From contig OZ241340.1 of the NCBI GenBank assembly GCA_965199975.1, positions 2,480,001 through 2,544,000 of the forward strand: 64,000 bases of DNA, given 5' to 3'. The position numbers and the translations under genes were made by a program. Below the pieces are notes generated by a model. The model made no database searches. It saw only the letters and a list, made by a program, of their open reading frames with translations, and was not told the DNA's origin. Positions 1 through 8,437 of this stretch are shown here, piece after piece (position 1 is the first letter of the stretch; every line of letters starts with the position of its first letter). Origin of the DNA: JASLDZ01 sp965199975 (GTDB lineage Bacteria; Pseudomonadota; Alphaproteobacteria; Caulobacterales; Caulobacteraceae).

Positions 1-2772
1 AAGGACCTGCTGCCCGCGGGCGTGTCGGGCGGCCTCGCGCCCATCGCCACGCCGCTCTCCAGCGTGCTGATGTTCACCGTCGAGGGCGGCGACCTCGACC
101 TGCGCCAGCGCCGCAGCCTGGTGGACTGGACGCTGCGCCCGGCCCTGCGCGAGGTCCTGGGCGTGGCCGACATCAACGCGCTCGGCGGCTTTGTGAAGGC
201 CTTCGAGGTGCAGCCCGACCCCGCCGCCCTGGCGCGAGCGGGCCTCAGCATCTCCGACCTGCGCGACCAGCTGATGAGCGCCAACCGCGACACCGGCGCG
301 GGCCGGCTGGACGGCGACGACCAGGCGCTGATCGTGCGCAGCATCGGCGCGATCAAGACCACCGACGATCTCGAGAACACCACCGTGCAGCTGCACGACG
401 GCGGCCATGCGCGCCTGGGCGACCTTGCGACGGTGAAGATCAGCGCCCTGACCCGCTACGGCGCCGTATCCAAGGACGGCGCCGGAGAGGCGTCCGAGGC
501 CATCGTCGAGACCCTGCGCGGGGCGGACGCCAACACGGTGATCCACGACGCCCGCGCCAAGCTCAAGGAGCTGCAATCCGAGCTGCCCAAGGGCGTGCAC
601 CCCTACATCTTCTACGACCGCTCCGAGCTGATCCACGAGGCGGTGCACACGGTGGTCGAGGCGCTGCTGGAAAGCATGCTCTTCGTGGTCGCCATGCTGT
701 TCCTGTTCCTGCTCGACGTGCGCGCCTCCTTCGTGGTGGCGCTGAGCCTGCCCATGGCGGCGCTGATCACCGTGCTGATCATGCGGGTGACGGGTCTCTC
801 GGCCAACCTGATGAGCCTGGGGGGCCTGGCCATCGCCATCGGCATGCTGGTCGACGGCGCGGTGGTGATCGTGGAGAACGCCACCGAAGCCCTGGCGCAT
901 GACCGGGGCGAGCACTCCCGCCGCAAGATCGTCGCCGACGCGGCCAAGGAGGTGGTGCGCCCCACCTTCGCGGGCGTGCTGATCATCTGCCTGGTGTTCA
1001 CCCCGCTGCTCTCCCTGCAGGGGCAGGAGGGCAAGATGTTCCGCCCCGTGGCGGTGATCATCGTCTACGCCCTGGCCGCCTCGGTGCTGCTGAGCCTGAC
1101 CTTCACGCCCGCCGTGGCCTCGCTGCTGCTCAAGACGGCCAAGCCCCCCCAGCACGGCCACAAGGCCAAGGCGCCCAAGCCGACCTGGCTGATGGGCAAG
1201 ATCACCCCGCCCTATGAGCGCCTGCTCAAGGCCTCGCTGGGACGGCCGCGGCTGGTGGTGGGCTCGGCGCTGGCGGGGATGGCGCTGGCGGTGGTCGGCT
1301 TCTTCTTCGTGGGCAAGAGCTTCATCCCGACGCTCGACGAGGGCACCATCGTCATGCAGCTCACCAAGCAGCCCTCCGTCGACCTCGCCCATTCGGTGGC
1401 GATCGACGGCTCGATCCAGAAGGCCATCCTGGCGGAGGTGCCCGAGGTGCGCGACGTGGTCAGCCGCACCGGCGCCGACCAGCTGCGCCTCGACCCCATG
1501 GGGCTGAACGAGACCGACACCTTCATCATGCTCAAGCCCAAGGTGGACGGCCACAAACCCAAGTCCGACGCCGTGGTCGCCCACCTGCGCAAGATCATGA
1601 CGCGCTATCCGGGGGTGGACTCCTCCTTCACCCAGCCCATCGAGATGCGCACCGACGAGATGCTGACCGGCGCGCGGGGCGCTGTGGTGGTGAAGATTTA
1701 CGGCAAGGACCTGGACACCCTCTCCAAGCTGGCGGTGCAGGTGCGCGACGTGGCGGGGGCCGTGAAAGGCGCCTCGGACCCCATAACGCTGGCCAAGGAC
1801 CGGCTCTCCTACCTCGAGCTCGACACCGACCGCATGCGCGCGGGGCGCTTCGGTCTCACCGTGCAGGCGCTGCAGGACGACATGCAGGCCATGCTGGAGG
1901 GCGTGGAGGCGGGCGTCGTGCGCGAGACCGACCGGCGCACGCCCATCCTCATCCGCGCGCCGCAGGAAATGCGCGCCCACCCCGAGAGCTTCGCCCAGAC
2001 CGAGATCCCCACCGCCGACGGCGGCATGGCGCACGTGGAGGACGTGGCCGACGTGCATCGCCGCGACGGTCCGGTCCTGGTCGAGCGCGAGAACGGCGAG
2101 CGCGACGCCAGCGTGCAGATCAACGTCAAGCACCGCGCGCTCGTCGCCTACGTGAAGGACGCGCAGAAGGCGGTGGCGCAGAAGGTAAAGCTTCCGCAAG
2201 GCTACCGCCTGCAGTGGGGCGGCCAGTTCCAGGAGCAGAAGCGCGCCATGACGCGCATCCTGCTGGTGATCCCCATCGCGCTCACGCTGATCTGCGTGGT
2301 GCTCTACCTGGCGCTGGACTCGGTTCGCCAGATGCTGCTGATCATGTCGAACGTGCCTTTCGCCCTGGTGGGCGGCATGCTGACGCTGTGGGCGTCGGGG
2401 CAGTACCTCTCCGTGCCGGCCTCGGTGGGCTTCATCGCGCTCCTTGGCATCGCCGTGCTCAACGGGCTGGTGCTCGTGGACCACTACGACGCGCTGCTGA
2501 AGCAGGGGATGGAGGTTAAAGAGGTCGTCGTCGAGGGGGCCAAGCGGCGCCTGCGGCCGGTGCTGATGACCGCGACGATCACCGCACTCGGCCTCGTGCC
2601 GCTGCTGTTCGCCAGCGGAGCCGGCTCTTCGGTGCAGCGGCCGCTGGCGGCGGTGGTGGTGGGTGGCCTGGTCACCTCAACCATGCTCACGCTGGTCATG
2701 CTGCCCATGCTGTTCCTGCGCTACGGCGTGGCGCCGCAGGACAGGGACAAGGCGAAGGCGGCGCACGCATGA
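1..2772 (+). CDS. Heavy-metal-efflux RND transporter permease, 5'-truncated by window edge
   Basis: Inner-membrane proton-driven RND pump, forming a tripartite efflux complex with an outer-membrane channel. The reading frame is open from base 1, so the N-terminus lies outside the window; about 923 residues are present against roughly 1,030-1,060 in the family. The TM4 motif GMLVDGAVVIVEN with its charged Asp and Glu is typical of the CzcA/CusA (HME) subfamily rather than drug-exporting HAE pumps. Two groups of hydrophobic helices (codons from about bases 650-1130 and 2250-2730) flank large periplasmic loops. It overlaps the TolC-like gene by 4 bases (ATGA), so the two are cotranscribed. The metal specificity cannot be read from the motif with confidence; divalent cations or Cu/Ag are both possible. 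Confidence 0.93.
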   Translation, partial: KDLLPAGVSGGLAPIATPLSSVLMFTVEGGDLDLRQRRSLVDWTLRPALREVLGVADINALGGFVKAFEVQPDPAALARAGLSISDLRDQLMSANRDTGAGRLDGDDQALIVRSIGAIKTTDDLENTTVQLHDGGHARLGDLATVKISALTRYGAVSKDGAGEASEAIVETLRGADANTVIHDARAKLKELQSELPKGVHPYIFYDRSELIHEAVHTVVEALLESMLFVVAMLFLFLLDVRASFVVALSLPMAALITVLIMRVTGLSANLMSLGGLAIAIGMLVDGAVVIVENATEALAHDRGEHSRRKIVADAAKEVVRPTFAGVLIICLVFTPLLSLQGQEGKMFRPVAVIIVYALAASVLLSLTFTPAVASLLLKTAKPPQHGHKAKAPKPTWLMGKITPPYERLLKASLGRPRLVVGSALAGMALAVVGFFFVGKSFIPTLDEGTIVMQLTKQPSVDLAHSVAIDGSIQKAILAEVPEVRDVVSRTGADQLRLDPMGLNETDTFIMLKPKVDGHKPKSDAVVAHLRKIMTRYPGVDSSFTQPIEMRTDEMLTGARGAVVVKIYGKDLDTLSKLAVQVRDVAGAVKGASDPITLAKDRLSYLELDTDRMRAGRFGLTVQALQDDMQAMLEGVEAGVVRETDRRTPILIRAPQEMRAHPESFAQTEIPTADGGMAHVEDVADVHRRDGPVLVERENGERDASVQINVKHRALVAYVKDAQKAVAQKVKLPQGYRLQWGGQFQEQKRAMTRILLVIPIALTLICVVLYLALDSVRQMLLIMSNVPFALVGGMLTLWASGQYLSVPASVGFIALLGIAVLNGLVLVDHYDALLKQGMEVKEVVVEGAKRRLRPVLMTATITALGLVPLLFASGAGSSVQRPLAAVVVGGLVTSTMLTLVMLPMLFLRYGVAPQDRDKAKAAHA

Positions 2773-4202
2773 GGCGCCTCCTCCTCGCCGCGAGCATCCT
2801 GGCGCTCTCGCCGTCGTTCGCTGCCGCCCAGTCGGCGGGCGCAGCGCCGCAGCCGATGGGTTCGACCGCCGGCATGGGGCCGTCGATGAGCGTCTCGCCG
2901 CCGCCGCCCTCGCCGCCGCCGCCGGCCATGCCCGCCACCGACACGCCGACCTACGCCTCGCCCGCCGTGCTGGCCGCCCCGCCGCGACCGCGCGCCTCCA
3001 GCCCTGATGCGGCCCTGCCGCCAGAGCCCCTGGCGCGGGCCGCACTCGAAGCGCACCCCGACGTAGTCGCCGCCAAGGCGCGCCTGGCGCAGGCCCGCGC
3101 CGAGGCCGAGCGCCTGCGCGTCGGCGAGTACGAGACCACCTTCGACGGCGGGGCGGGCGTGCGCCACGTGTCGGACTACTACGCCCCGCCGATCCGCCCG
3201 CCGGGCGCGCTGGTGGGCGAGGGCTACATCGGCGCCCAGCGCACCTTCCGCCTGCCCGGCAAGGCCCGGCTCGACCGCCAGACCGGCGCGCTCGGCGTCG
3301 AGACCGCCGCCGACGAGGTGGACGATGCGCGCCACCAGACCGGCCAGGCGCTCGCCGACGCCTGGTTCGCCTGGGTGCGCACCTCCGCCCAGGCCGACCT
3401 CGACCGCCGCACCATCGAGGGCGCCCGCACCGCCGGGGCGGCGCTGAAGCGGCGCGTGGAGCTGAAGGACGCGGCGCCGCTGGAGCTCGACCAGGTGCTC
3501 TCGGCCGAAGCGGTGACGCAGGCCAAGGCCGCAGCCTCGGCCGGCGAGGCGCGTCAGGCGCGCATCGCCCTGGCCCAGGGCTTTCCCGAACTATCCCTGC
3601 CCGCCCATGCGCCGGTGCTGCCCGATCCGGTCACGCCTTCCGATCCCCCTGGCGGCTGGCAGGCCACGATCCTCGCGCGCAGCCACGAGATCCGCATCGC
3701 CGAGCTCAAGGCGCAGGAGCAGCGCACCATCGCCGCCCGCGCCCGGCTGGACGAGCGCCCCGACCCCACCTTCGGCGTGCGCGCCTTCGATGAGCAGGGC
3801 GACCGCGAGCGCGGCGGCCAGCTCACCTTCTCCATCCCCTTCGGCGGCGCGCGCCGCAGCGCCATCGCCGCGGGCGAGACCGCAAAGGCCGGCGCCCTGG
3901 AGGCGCAGGCCGTGCGAGTGCACCGCGAGATCGACGCCCTCGCCGGCCAGGACGTGGCGGCGGTGGACACCGCCCTCCTGGGCTGGCGCGCCGGCCAGGC
4001 CGCGGCGGACGCGGCGATGCGCGCGGCGCGCCTCCAGCAACGCGCCTACCAGCTGGGCGCCATTGACCTGTCGCAGACGCTGCTCTCCAACGGCTCGCTC
4101 TACGACGCCCTGCGCGCGGAGATCGACTTCCGCACCGCCGCCTGGGCCGCCGTCACCAAGCTCCGCCTTGACGCCCACGCCCTGTGGGCGGACGCAGAGT
4201 GA
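2769..4202 (+). CDS. TolC/CzcC-family outer-membrane efflux channel protein
   Basis: Outer-membrane channel of the RND system encoded just upstream. The ATG overlaps the pump's stop codon (ATGA). The 477-residue product starts with a clear signal peptide (MRRLLLAASILALSPSFAAAQ), followed by a low-complexity Pro/Ala/Ser-rich stretch at about residues 22-80. After that come two tandem helical repeats of the outer-membrane efflux protein type, rich in Ala, Arg and Glu (long coiled coils, e.g. around LEAHPDVVAAKARLAQARAE). No lipobox is seen after the signal peptide. The length fits the CzcC/TolC family. The membrane-fusion protein is presumably encoded to the left of the window. Confidence 0.9.
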   Translation: MRRLLLAASILALSPSFAAAQSAGAAPQPMGSTAGMGPSMSVSPPPPSPPPPAMPATDTPTYASPAVLAAPPRPRASSPDAALPPEPLARAALEAHPDVVAAKARLAQARAEAERLRVGEYETTFDGGAGVRHVSDYYAPPIRPPGALVGEGYIGAQRTFRLPGKARLDRQTGALGVETAADEVDDARHQTGQALADAWFAWVRTSAQADLDRRTIEGARTAGAALKRRVELKDAAPLELDQVLSAEAVTQAKAAASAGEARQARIALAQGFPELSLPAHAPVLPDPVTPSDPPGGWQATILARSHEIRIAELKAQEQRTIAARARLDERPDPTFGVRAFDEQGDRERGGQLTFSIPFGGARRSAIAAGETAKAGALEAQAVRVHREIDALAGQDVAAVDTALLGWRAGQAAADAAMRAARLQQRAYQLGAIDLSQTLLSNGSLYDALRAEIDFRTAAWAAVTKLRLDAHALWADAE

Positions 4203-4235
4203 CGCCGCCTCGGTTCGCGCGGTGCGGGTGAAGCC

Positions 4236-4844
4236 GTGTTCGAATTTGTCGCCCACCTCGTCGAGCATGGAGGCGCGCCCGGCGTCTTCCTTCTGATGAT
4301 CGTGGAGAACGTCTTCCCGCTGCTGCCCTCCGAACTGATCATGCCGCTGGCGGGCTTCGTCAGCACCGCCCGCGGCATGACGTGGTGGGCGGCGGTGCTG
4401 GCGGGTACGGCGGGGTCGGTGCTGGGCTCGCTGGTCTGGTATGGCCTGGGCCGATGGCTCGGGCTGGAGCGGCTGCTGCGCTGGTCGGCGCGCCACGGCC
4501 GCTGGCTGACGCTTACTCCCGCCGAGCTGCGGCGCGCCCACGGCTGGTTCCAGCGTTGGGGATGGTGGGCGGTGGCGGTCGGCCGCTGCCTGCCGGGCGT
4601 GCGCGGGGTGATCTGCATCCCTGCAGGCCTCGCCGCCATGCCGTTCGGCGCCTTCCTCGTCTCCGGCACGCTCGGGGCGCTGGCGTGGTGCGCCCTGCTG
4701 GTGGAGGCTGGGCGTCTGCTGCGGTCTGAATACGACCGGGTGCAGGCCTGGCTCGACCCCGTGGGCGTGGGCTTCCTGATCGTGTGTCTCTCGACGTATC
4801 TCTTCCGCGTGGCGACCTTCCGCGCCGACGGGGACCGGGCCTGA
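4236..4844 (+). CDS. DedA-family integral membrane protein
   Basis: A 202-residue polytopic protein starting with GTG (MFEFVAHLVEHGGAPGVF). The DedA/SNARE-associated signature region is visible: ENVFPLLPSELIMPLAGF near the N-terminus, a G-x-x-x-G rich helix (AGTAGSVLGSLVWYGLGR) and the conserved re-entrant segment FQRWGWWAVAVGRCLPGVRG. Members are proton-dependent transporters linked to membrane homeostasis (undecaprenyl-phosphate or phospholipid flipping) and sometimes to metalloid tolerance. It lies 33 bases after the efflux channel gene and overlaps the following ferritin/VIT gene by TGATG, so it is probably in the same operon. The substrate is unknown. Confidence 0.88.
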   Translation: MFEFVAHLVEHGGAPGVFLLMIVENVFPLLPSELIMPLAGFVSTARGMTWWAAVLAGTAGSVLGSLVWYGLGRWLGLERLLRWSARHGRWLTLTPAELRRAHGWFQRWGWWAVAVGRCLPGVRGVICIPAGLAAMPFGAFLVSGTLGALAWCALLVEAGRLLRSEYDRVQAWLDPVGVGFLIVCLSTYLFRVATFRADGDRA

Positions 4845-5800
4845 TGCGCGCCTTCGACGACCTCTCCGAGCGCGAGGTGTTGGCGCTGGCCATCGCCAAC
4901 GAGGAAGAGGACGGGCGCATCTACGCCGACTTCGCCGAGCACCTGCGCGAGCATTACCCCGACAGCGCGCGGGTGTTCGAGGATATGGCGAGCGAGGAGG
5001 ACGAGCACCGCCGCGCGCTGCTTGACCTCTACGCCGATCGTTTCGGCCGCCACATCCCCTACGTCACCCGGCGCGAGGTGCGCGGCATGGCGGCGCCCGC
5101 CTCGCCCCGGCAGGTGGCGCTGCGCGGCGTCGACGCCGTGCGCGAGCAGGCGCGGCGCATGGAGGAGAACGCCGGGCGCTTCTACCGCCAGGCCGCCGCC
5201 CGCTCCACGGACGCGGGCGTGCGCAAGCTCCTGGGCGACCTCGCGGTGGCCGAACTGGAGCACCTGCAGACGGCGGGCGCGATCGAGGCGCATCGCCTGC
5301 CGGGAGAGCGCCGCGGCAGCGAGGACGACGCCGCCAGCCGCCGCTTCGTGCTCCAGATCGTGCAGCCGGGTCTCGTCGGCCTGATGGACGGCTCGGTCTC
5401 CACCCTGGCGCCCGTGTTCGCCGCGGCGTTCGCCACCCACCTGCCGTGGAACGCCTTCCTCGTGGGCTTGGCCGCCAGCCTGGGCGCCGGCATCAGCATG
5501 GGCTTCGCCGAGGCGCTGGCCGACGACGGCAAGCTCTCCGGCCGCGGCGCGCCGCTGCTGCGCGGCGTGGTCTGCGGGCTGATGACCACGGCCGGAGGCA
5601 TCGGCCACACCCTGCCGTTCCTCATCCCCGACTTCTGGCCGGCCATCTGGATCGCCGGCGGCGTGGCGGTGGTTGAACTGGGCGCGATCGCCTTCATCCA
5701 GTGGCGCTTCATGCAGACGCCGCCTCTATCGGCCGCCGCCAAGGTGCTGCTCGGTGGAGCACTGGTGCTGGCGGCTGGCATCCTGATCGGAGGTGGCTGA
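4844..5800 (+). CDS. mbfA: MbfA-like ferritin/VIT1 fusion, probable iron (Mn) exporter
   Basis: A 318-residue fusion. Residues about 1-150 are a ferritin-like four-helix domain with two carboxylate/His repeats (ANEEEDGRIYADFAEHL ... SEEDEHRRALLDLY and MEENAGRFYRQ ... AELEHLQT). Residues about 165-318 are a Ccc1/VIT1-type membrane domain (GLMDGSVSTLAPVF then several helices). This order is that of membrane-bound ferritin A, which exports iron and protects against H2O2 in rhizobia. I chose ATG 4844 because it overlaps the DedA stop (TGATG) and starts directly at the ferritin domain; an upstream GTG at 4784 would add 20 residues inside the DedA gene. Irr control is known for relatives, but no obvious operator was recognised here. 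Confidence 0.88.
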   Translation: MRAFDDLSEREVLALAIANEEEDGRIYADFAEHLREHYPDSARVFEDMASEEDEHRRALLDLYADRFGRHIPYVTRREVRGMAAPASPRQVALRGVDAVREQARRMEENAGRFYRQAAARSTDAGVRKLLGDLAVAELEHLQTAGAIEAHRLPGERRGSEDDAASRRFVLQIVQPGLVGLMDGSVSTLAPVFAAAFATHLPWNAFLVGLAASLGAGISMGFAEALADDGKLSGRGAPLLRGVVCGLMTTAGGIGHTLPFLIPDFWPAIWIAGGVAVVELGAIAFIQWRFMQTPPLSAAAKVLLGGALVLAAGILIGGG

Positions 5801-5807
5801 GTTGCCC

Positions 5808-5954
5808 ATGCGCTTCGATGCGAACGCTTTCAGCCACGCCGTCGGCGCGGCCATGCTGGTGATCTGGCTTGCGCGTTTCGTCGCTGTTCAGTTTCCCGAG
5901 CGCAGAGTATGGCTGAGAGCCATGGCCTTTCGAGCTCTAGGCTCGGGCCGGTGA
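5808..5954 (+). CDS. Possible 48-residue small membrane protein
   Basis: A short ATG-initiated frame 7 bases after the MbfA-like gene. It has one hydrophobic stretch (HAVGAAMLVIWLARFVAVQF) followed by a basic tail. No ribosome-binding site or homologue is recognised. The rest of the gap to base 6136 (about 180 bases) shows no gene, clear promoter or hairpin that I can support. It may be a real small protein or chance. Confidence 0.25.
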   Translation: MRFDANAFSHAVGAAMLVIWLARFVAVQFPERRVWLRAMAFRALGSGR

Positions 5955-6136
5955 GCCGACATGTACCGCTACGTGGCGGCCGCTTCGTTTAGACAGCTCG
6001 GAGGCGGCTTCCGGCTTTTGGATCGGCTAGCAGTGATTTTCGATCGGCGCGCAGCCGTTCCAGCTCTCCAGACCGACAGCGGTGATGTGCCCGACCGCAT
6101 GAAGCAAATTCCACGGCTCGATGGCAGCTTACGTGC

Positions 6137-6754
6137 ATGAGTAACCATGAAGTTGGTGCGCCGGGGCCGCGGCTGGTGGTGTTCGCCAAGCGCCCCGTTG
6201 CGGGCGAGGTGAAGACGCGGCTGGCGGCGACCATCGGTGCTGAGGCGGCGCTCGCACTCTATGTCGACCTCCTGGGCGGTCTCCTCGCTCGGCTCGACGG
6301 CGCAGGCGCGTGGCGGCTGGAGATGGCCGTTTCACCCGATGCGGCGGTGGGAGACGACACCGCTTGGCCGCGGATGCTCCCACGCTTCGGTCAGGGCGAC
6401 GGCGACCTGGGCGCACGGATGGGGCGGGTGCTGGCGCAGGCGAGCCAGTGTGCGCCCGTGCTCATCGTCGGCAGCGACGTGCCGGGCCTGGGGGTCCTTG
6501 AGGTGAAGGCCGCCCTGGAGGCGCTTACGCGGTCCGACATCGTGTTGGGTCCAGCCCCCGATGGCGGCTACTGGTGCATTGGCGCGCGCCGGCCACCACC
6601 AGCGGGCCTCTTCGAAGGCGTGCGCTGGTCCACCGCACACGCGCGCGCCGACACCCTGGCCAACGCCGAGGACCTCAGCGTCGAGGTGCTCGACTTAGAG
6701 CTCGAGGACGTGGACGACGAGGCCAGCTGGCGGCGGTGGCGCGCGCGAGGCTGA
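6137..6754 (+). CDS. DUF2064 / rSAM-selenodomain-associated transferase 1
   Basis: A 205-residue protein of the nucleotidyl/glycosyl-transferase-like fold. Motifs are FAKRPVAGEVKTRLA (N-terminal nucleotide-binding loop), LIVGSDVPGL and LGPAPDGGYWCIGAR, which are the hallmarks of the TIGR04282/DUF2064 family. The family is encoded repeatedly beside a family-2 glycosyltransferase (TIGR04283) and a radical SAM enzyme, and it has been associated with arsenosugar loci. All those partners follow here on the next 5 kb. It converges with the radical SAM gene, with only 10 bases between stop codons. The substrate is unproven; activation or transfer of a sugar (phosphate) unit in organoarsenical synthesis is inferred from the neighbours. 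Confidence 0.85.
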   Translation: MSNHEVGAPGPRLVVFAKRPVAGEVKTRLAATIGAEAALALYVDLLGGLLARLDGAGAWRLEMAVSPDAAVGDDTAWPRMLPRFGQGDGDLGARMGRVLAQASQCAPVLIVGSDVPGLGVLEVKAALEALTRSDIVLGPAPDGGYWCIGARRPPPAGLFEGVRWSTAHARADTLANAEDLSVEVLDLELEDVDDEASWRRWRARG

Positions 6755-6764
6755 CTCTCCGCAG

Positions 6765-7697
6765 TCAGCCGCTGCAGGAAGCGCCACCCAGCACGCAGAA
6801 GCGCGCGCAGTGGGGGTGGTTCAGCGCCACAGGGCGGTCGGCCTCCGCTAGGGTTGCGCCCAGCTCGAAGTGCGTATCGTAGGGCAGGAGCGTGCAGCTC
6901 ACCACCGCCGGCCGCTCGGCCCCGCGGCGCTTGATCACCATGCGCGAGGTGGCGCACATCACGCTCGCGGGAGACGTGCCGAGGATGCTCCAACAGGCTT
7001 CGGTGATCTCGGGCGTGTCCACCGCCGCGTCCATCTCGGGGAAGAGCACGAGACGCTGCGGGTCGGCGGCGTCGATCGCCAGGCCCTCCGCGGCGAACAG
7101 CTGCGCATAGCCGGCGCGGGCCTGCTCCGGCGTCTCCTGCGCCCAAAGGAGGCGCGCGGCCACGGCGAGGTCGAACCCACCGGCGTTCAGCCACCGCAGG
7201 CCCTCCATGGTGGGGCTCCAGCTGCGCGCGCCGCGCACCGCCTCGTGGCGCCCGGGCGTCCAGTGGTCGAGGGAGACGCGCACGGCCAGGCGCCCGGGAA
7301 AGCGGCGGTGCAGGCCGGCCAGCGCGTCAGCGTGGCGCTGCATCGGGCGCATGGCGTTGGTGAGCACGAGCACCCGCCAGCCGCCGGCCATCGCGTCCTC
7401 CAGCAGGTCTTCGATGTAGGGGTTCATAAACGGCTCGCCGCCGGTGAAGCCGACCTCCTCCAGCTCCGGGCGGGTGAGGCGCGCCTCGTCGAGGAAGCGG
7501 CGAGCCTCCTCGCGGGTGATGTAAGCGAGGGCGTCGTTGCGGGGCGAGCTGTCGATGTAGCAGCCCTCGCAGGCGAGGTTGCAGAGTGTGCCGGTGTTGA
7601 TCCACAGGGTGCGCAGCGCCTGCAGGGCGACATGCGCGCGCGGTTGGCCCGCGGCGGTGACGTGCGGGTCGCGGAACTTCTCCGGCGCGAGCAGCAT
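6765..7697 (-). CDS. Radical SAM enzyme of the arsenic locus (candidate ArsS-like role)
   Basis: A 310-residue radical SAM protein. Cys39, Cys43 and Cys46 in GTLCNLACEGCYID form the CX3CX2C site for the [4Fe-4S] cluster. FTGGEPFMNP is the GGE motif that binds SAM. The C-terminus ends in a second cysteine group (HCARFCVLGGASCSG) plus isolated Cys residues around codons 215-260, suggesting auxiliary cluster or metal(loid) binding. ArsS proteins, which transfer the adenosyl moiety to dimethylarsenite, are also radical SAM/Cys-rich proteins. However, this one does not read like the usual ArsS N-terminus, so equivalence is only inferred. It lies 38 bases downstream of the glycosyltransferase on the same strand, consistent with one transcript. 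Confidence 0.88.
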   Translation of the reverse strand: MLLAPEKFRDPHVTAAGQPRAHVALQALRTLWINTGTLCNLACEGCYIDSSPRNDALAYITREEARRFLDEARLTRPELEEVGFTGGEPFMNPYIEDLLEDAMAGGWRVLVLTNAMRPMQRHADALAGLHRRFPGRLAVRVSLDHWTPGRHEAVRGARSWSPTMEGLRWLNAGGFDLAVAARLLWAQETPEQARAGYAQLFAAEGLAIDAADPQRLVLFPEMDAAVDTPEITEACWSILGTSPASVMCATSRMVIKRRGAERPAVVSCTLLPYDTHFELGATLAEADRPVALNHPHCARFCVLGGASCSG

Positions 7698-7735
7698 GGC
7701 TTAGACGTGAGCGCGCGGGCGCTTGTGCGCAAGGC

Positions 7736-8437
7736 TCAGCAATACCAGCGCGCCAAGCGCGATGCCGGGACGCCCAGGATGTGCAGCACGAGGATGGCGC
7801 CGTTCTTCAGCTGCCGGCGCAGCAGGCCCTCGGCCTCGAAGCGCCTGGCGGAGGTCGTGACAGCCGCCGGGCTTTTGGCGAAGCCGCCACAGCGCTTGAG
7901 CGCGCGCCGCAGCGCCACGTCCTCCAGCAGCGGCCAAGGCGCGAAGCCGCCGACGGCCTCGAAGGCCTCGCGGCGCGTGAAGATCGCCTGATCGCCGAAC
8001 GTCGTCCAATAGCTCTCCGCCCGGCTCGCCGCCGCGTAGAGGTCGAGCAGCGGGTGGCGGCGATCGAAGCGCAGGCGAAAGGCGCCCGCGCAAACGCCGG
8101 TGGCCAGCACCTCGCCCATGCGGGCCGCCGCGTTGGGCGGGAGCCGCGTGTCGGCATGCAGGAAGAGCAGCACGCGCGCATCGCCCGCCGCCGCCGCGCC
8201 CACCGCCAGTTGCGAGGCGCGCCCGCGGAGCGCCCGTACGAGGATCACGCCGGGGCGCTCCGCCGCCAGCTCGGCCGAATGGTCAGTGGAGCCGCCGTCG
8301 GCCACGACAATGCGGCCGAAGTCCTGGGCGGCGAGGTCGTCGAGCAAAGCGGGGAGGCGCACCGCCTCGTTCAGCACGGGCACGACCACCGCCACGTCGG
8401 CGGGATCGAGCGCGGATGCGGTCCGTTGCCCTGCCAT
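7736..8437 (-). CDS. Family-2 glycosyltransferase, TIGR04283 type (transferase 2)
   Basis: A GT-A fold family-2 glycosyltransferase of about 233 residues. VVVPVLNEA opens the domain, VVADGGSTDHS is the first Asp loop, LLFLHADTRLP is the DXD-like motif, and GDQAIFTRREAFEAVGGF plus LLEDVALRRAL is the acceptor/ED region. These match the subfamily found with radical SAM/selenodomain and arsenosugar loci. The start is uncertain: ATG 8437 places about 16 residues before the domain; ATGs at 8488 and 8503 are also in frame. It is divergent from the hydroxylase gene with overlapping starts. A role in attaching or building the sugar of an organoarsenical is inferred from context. Confidence 0.85.
   Translation of the reverse strand: MAGQRTASALDPADVAVVVPVLNEAVRLPALLDDLAAQDFGRIVVADGGSTDHSAELAAERPGVILVRALRGRASQLAVGAAAAGDARVLLFLHADTRLPPNAAARMGEVLATGVCAGAFRLRFDRRHPLLDLYAAASRAESYWTTFGDQAIFTRREAFEAVGGFAPWPLLEDVALRRALKRCGGFAKSPAAVTTSARRFEAEGLLRRQLKNGAILVLHILGVPASRLARWYC

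Noticed and set aside
6870..7991. Plus-strand frame opposite the radical SAM and glycosyltransferase genes
   Set aside because: Antisense shadow; the radical SAM cysteine motif and glycosyltransferase motifs on the minus strand fix the coding strand.
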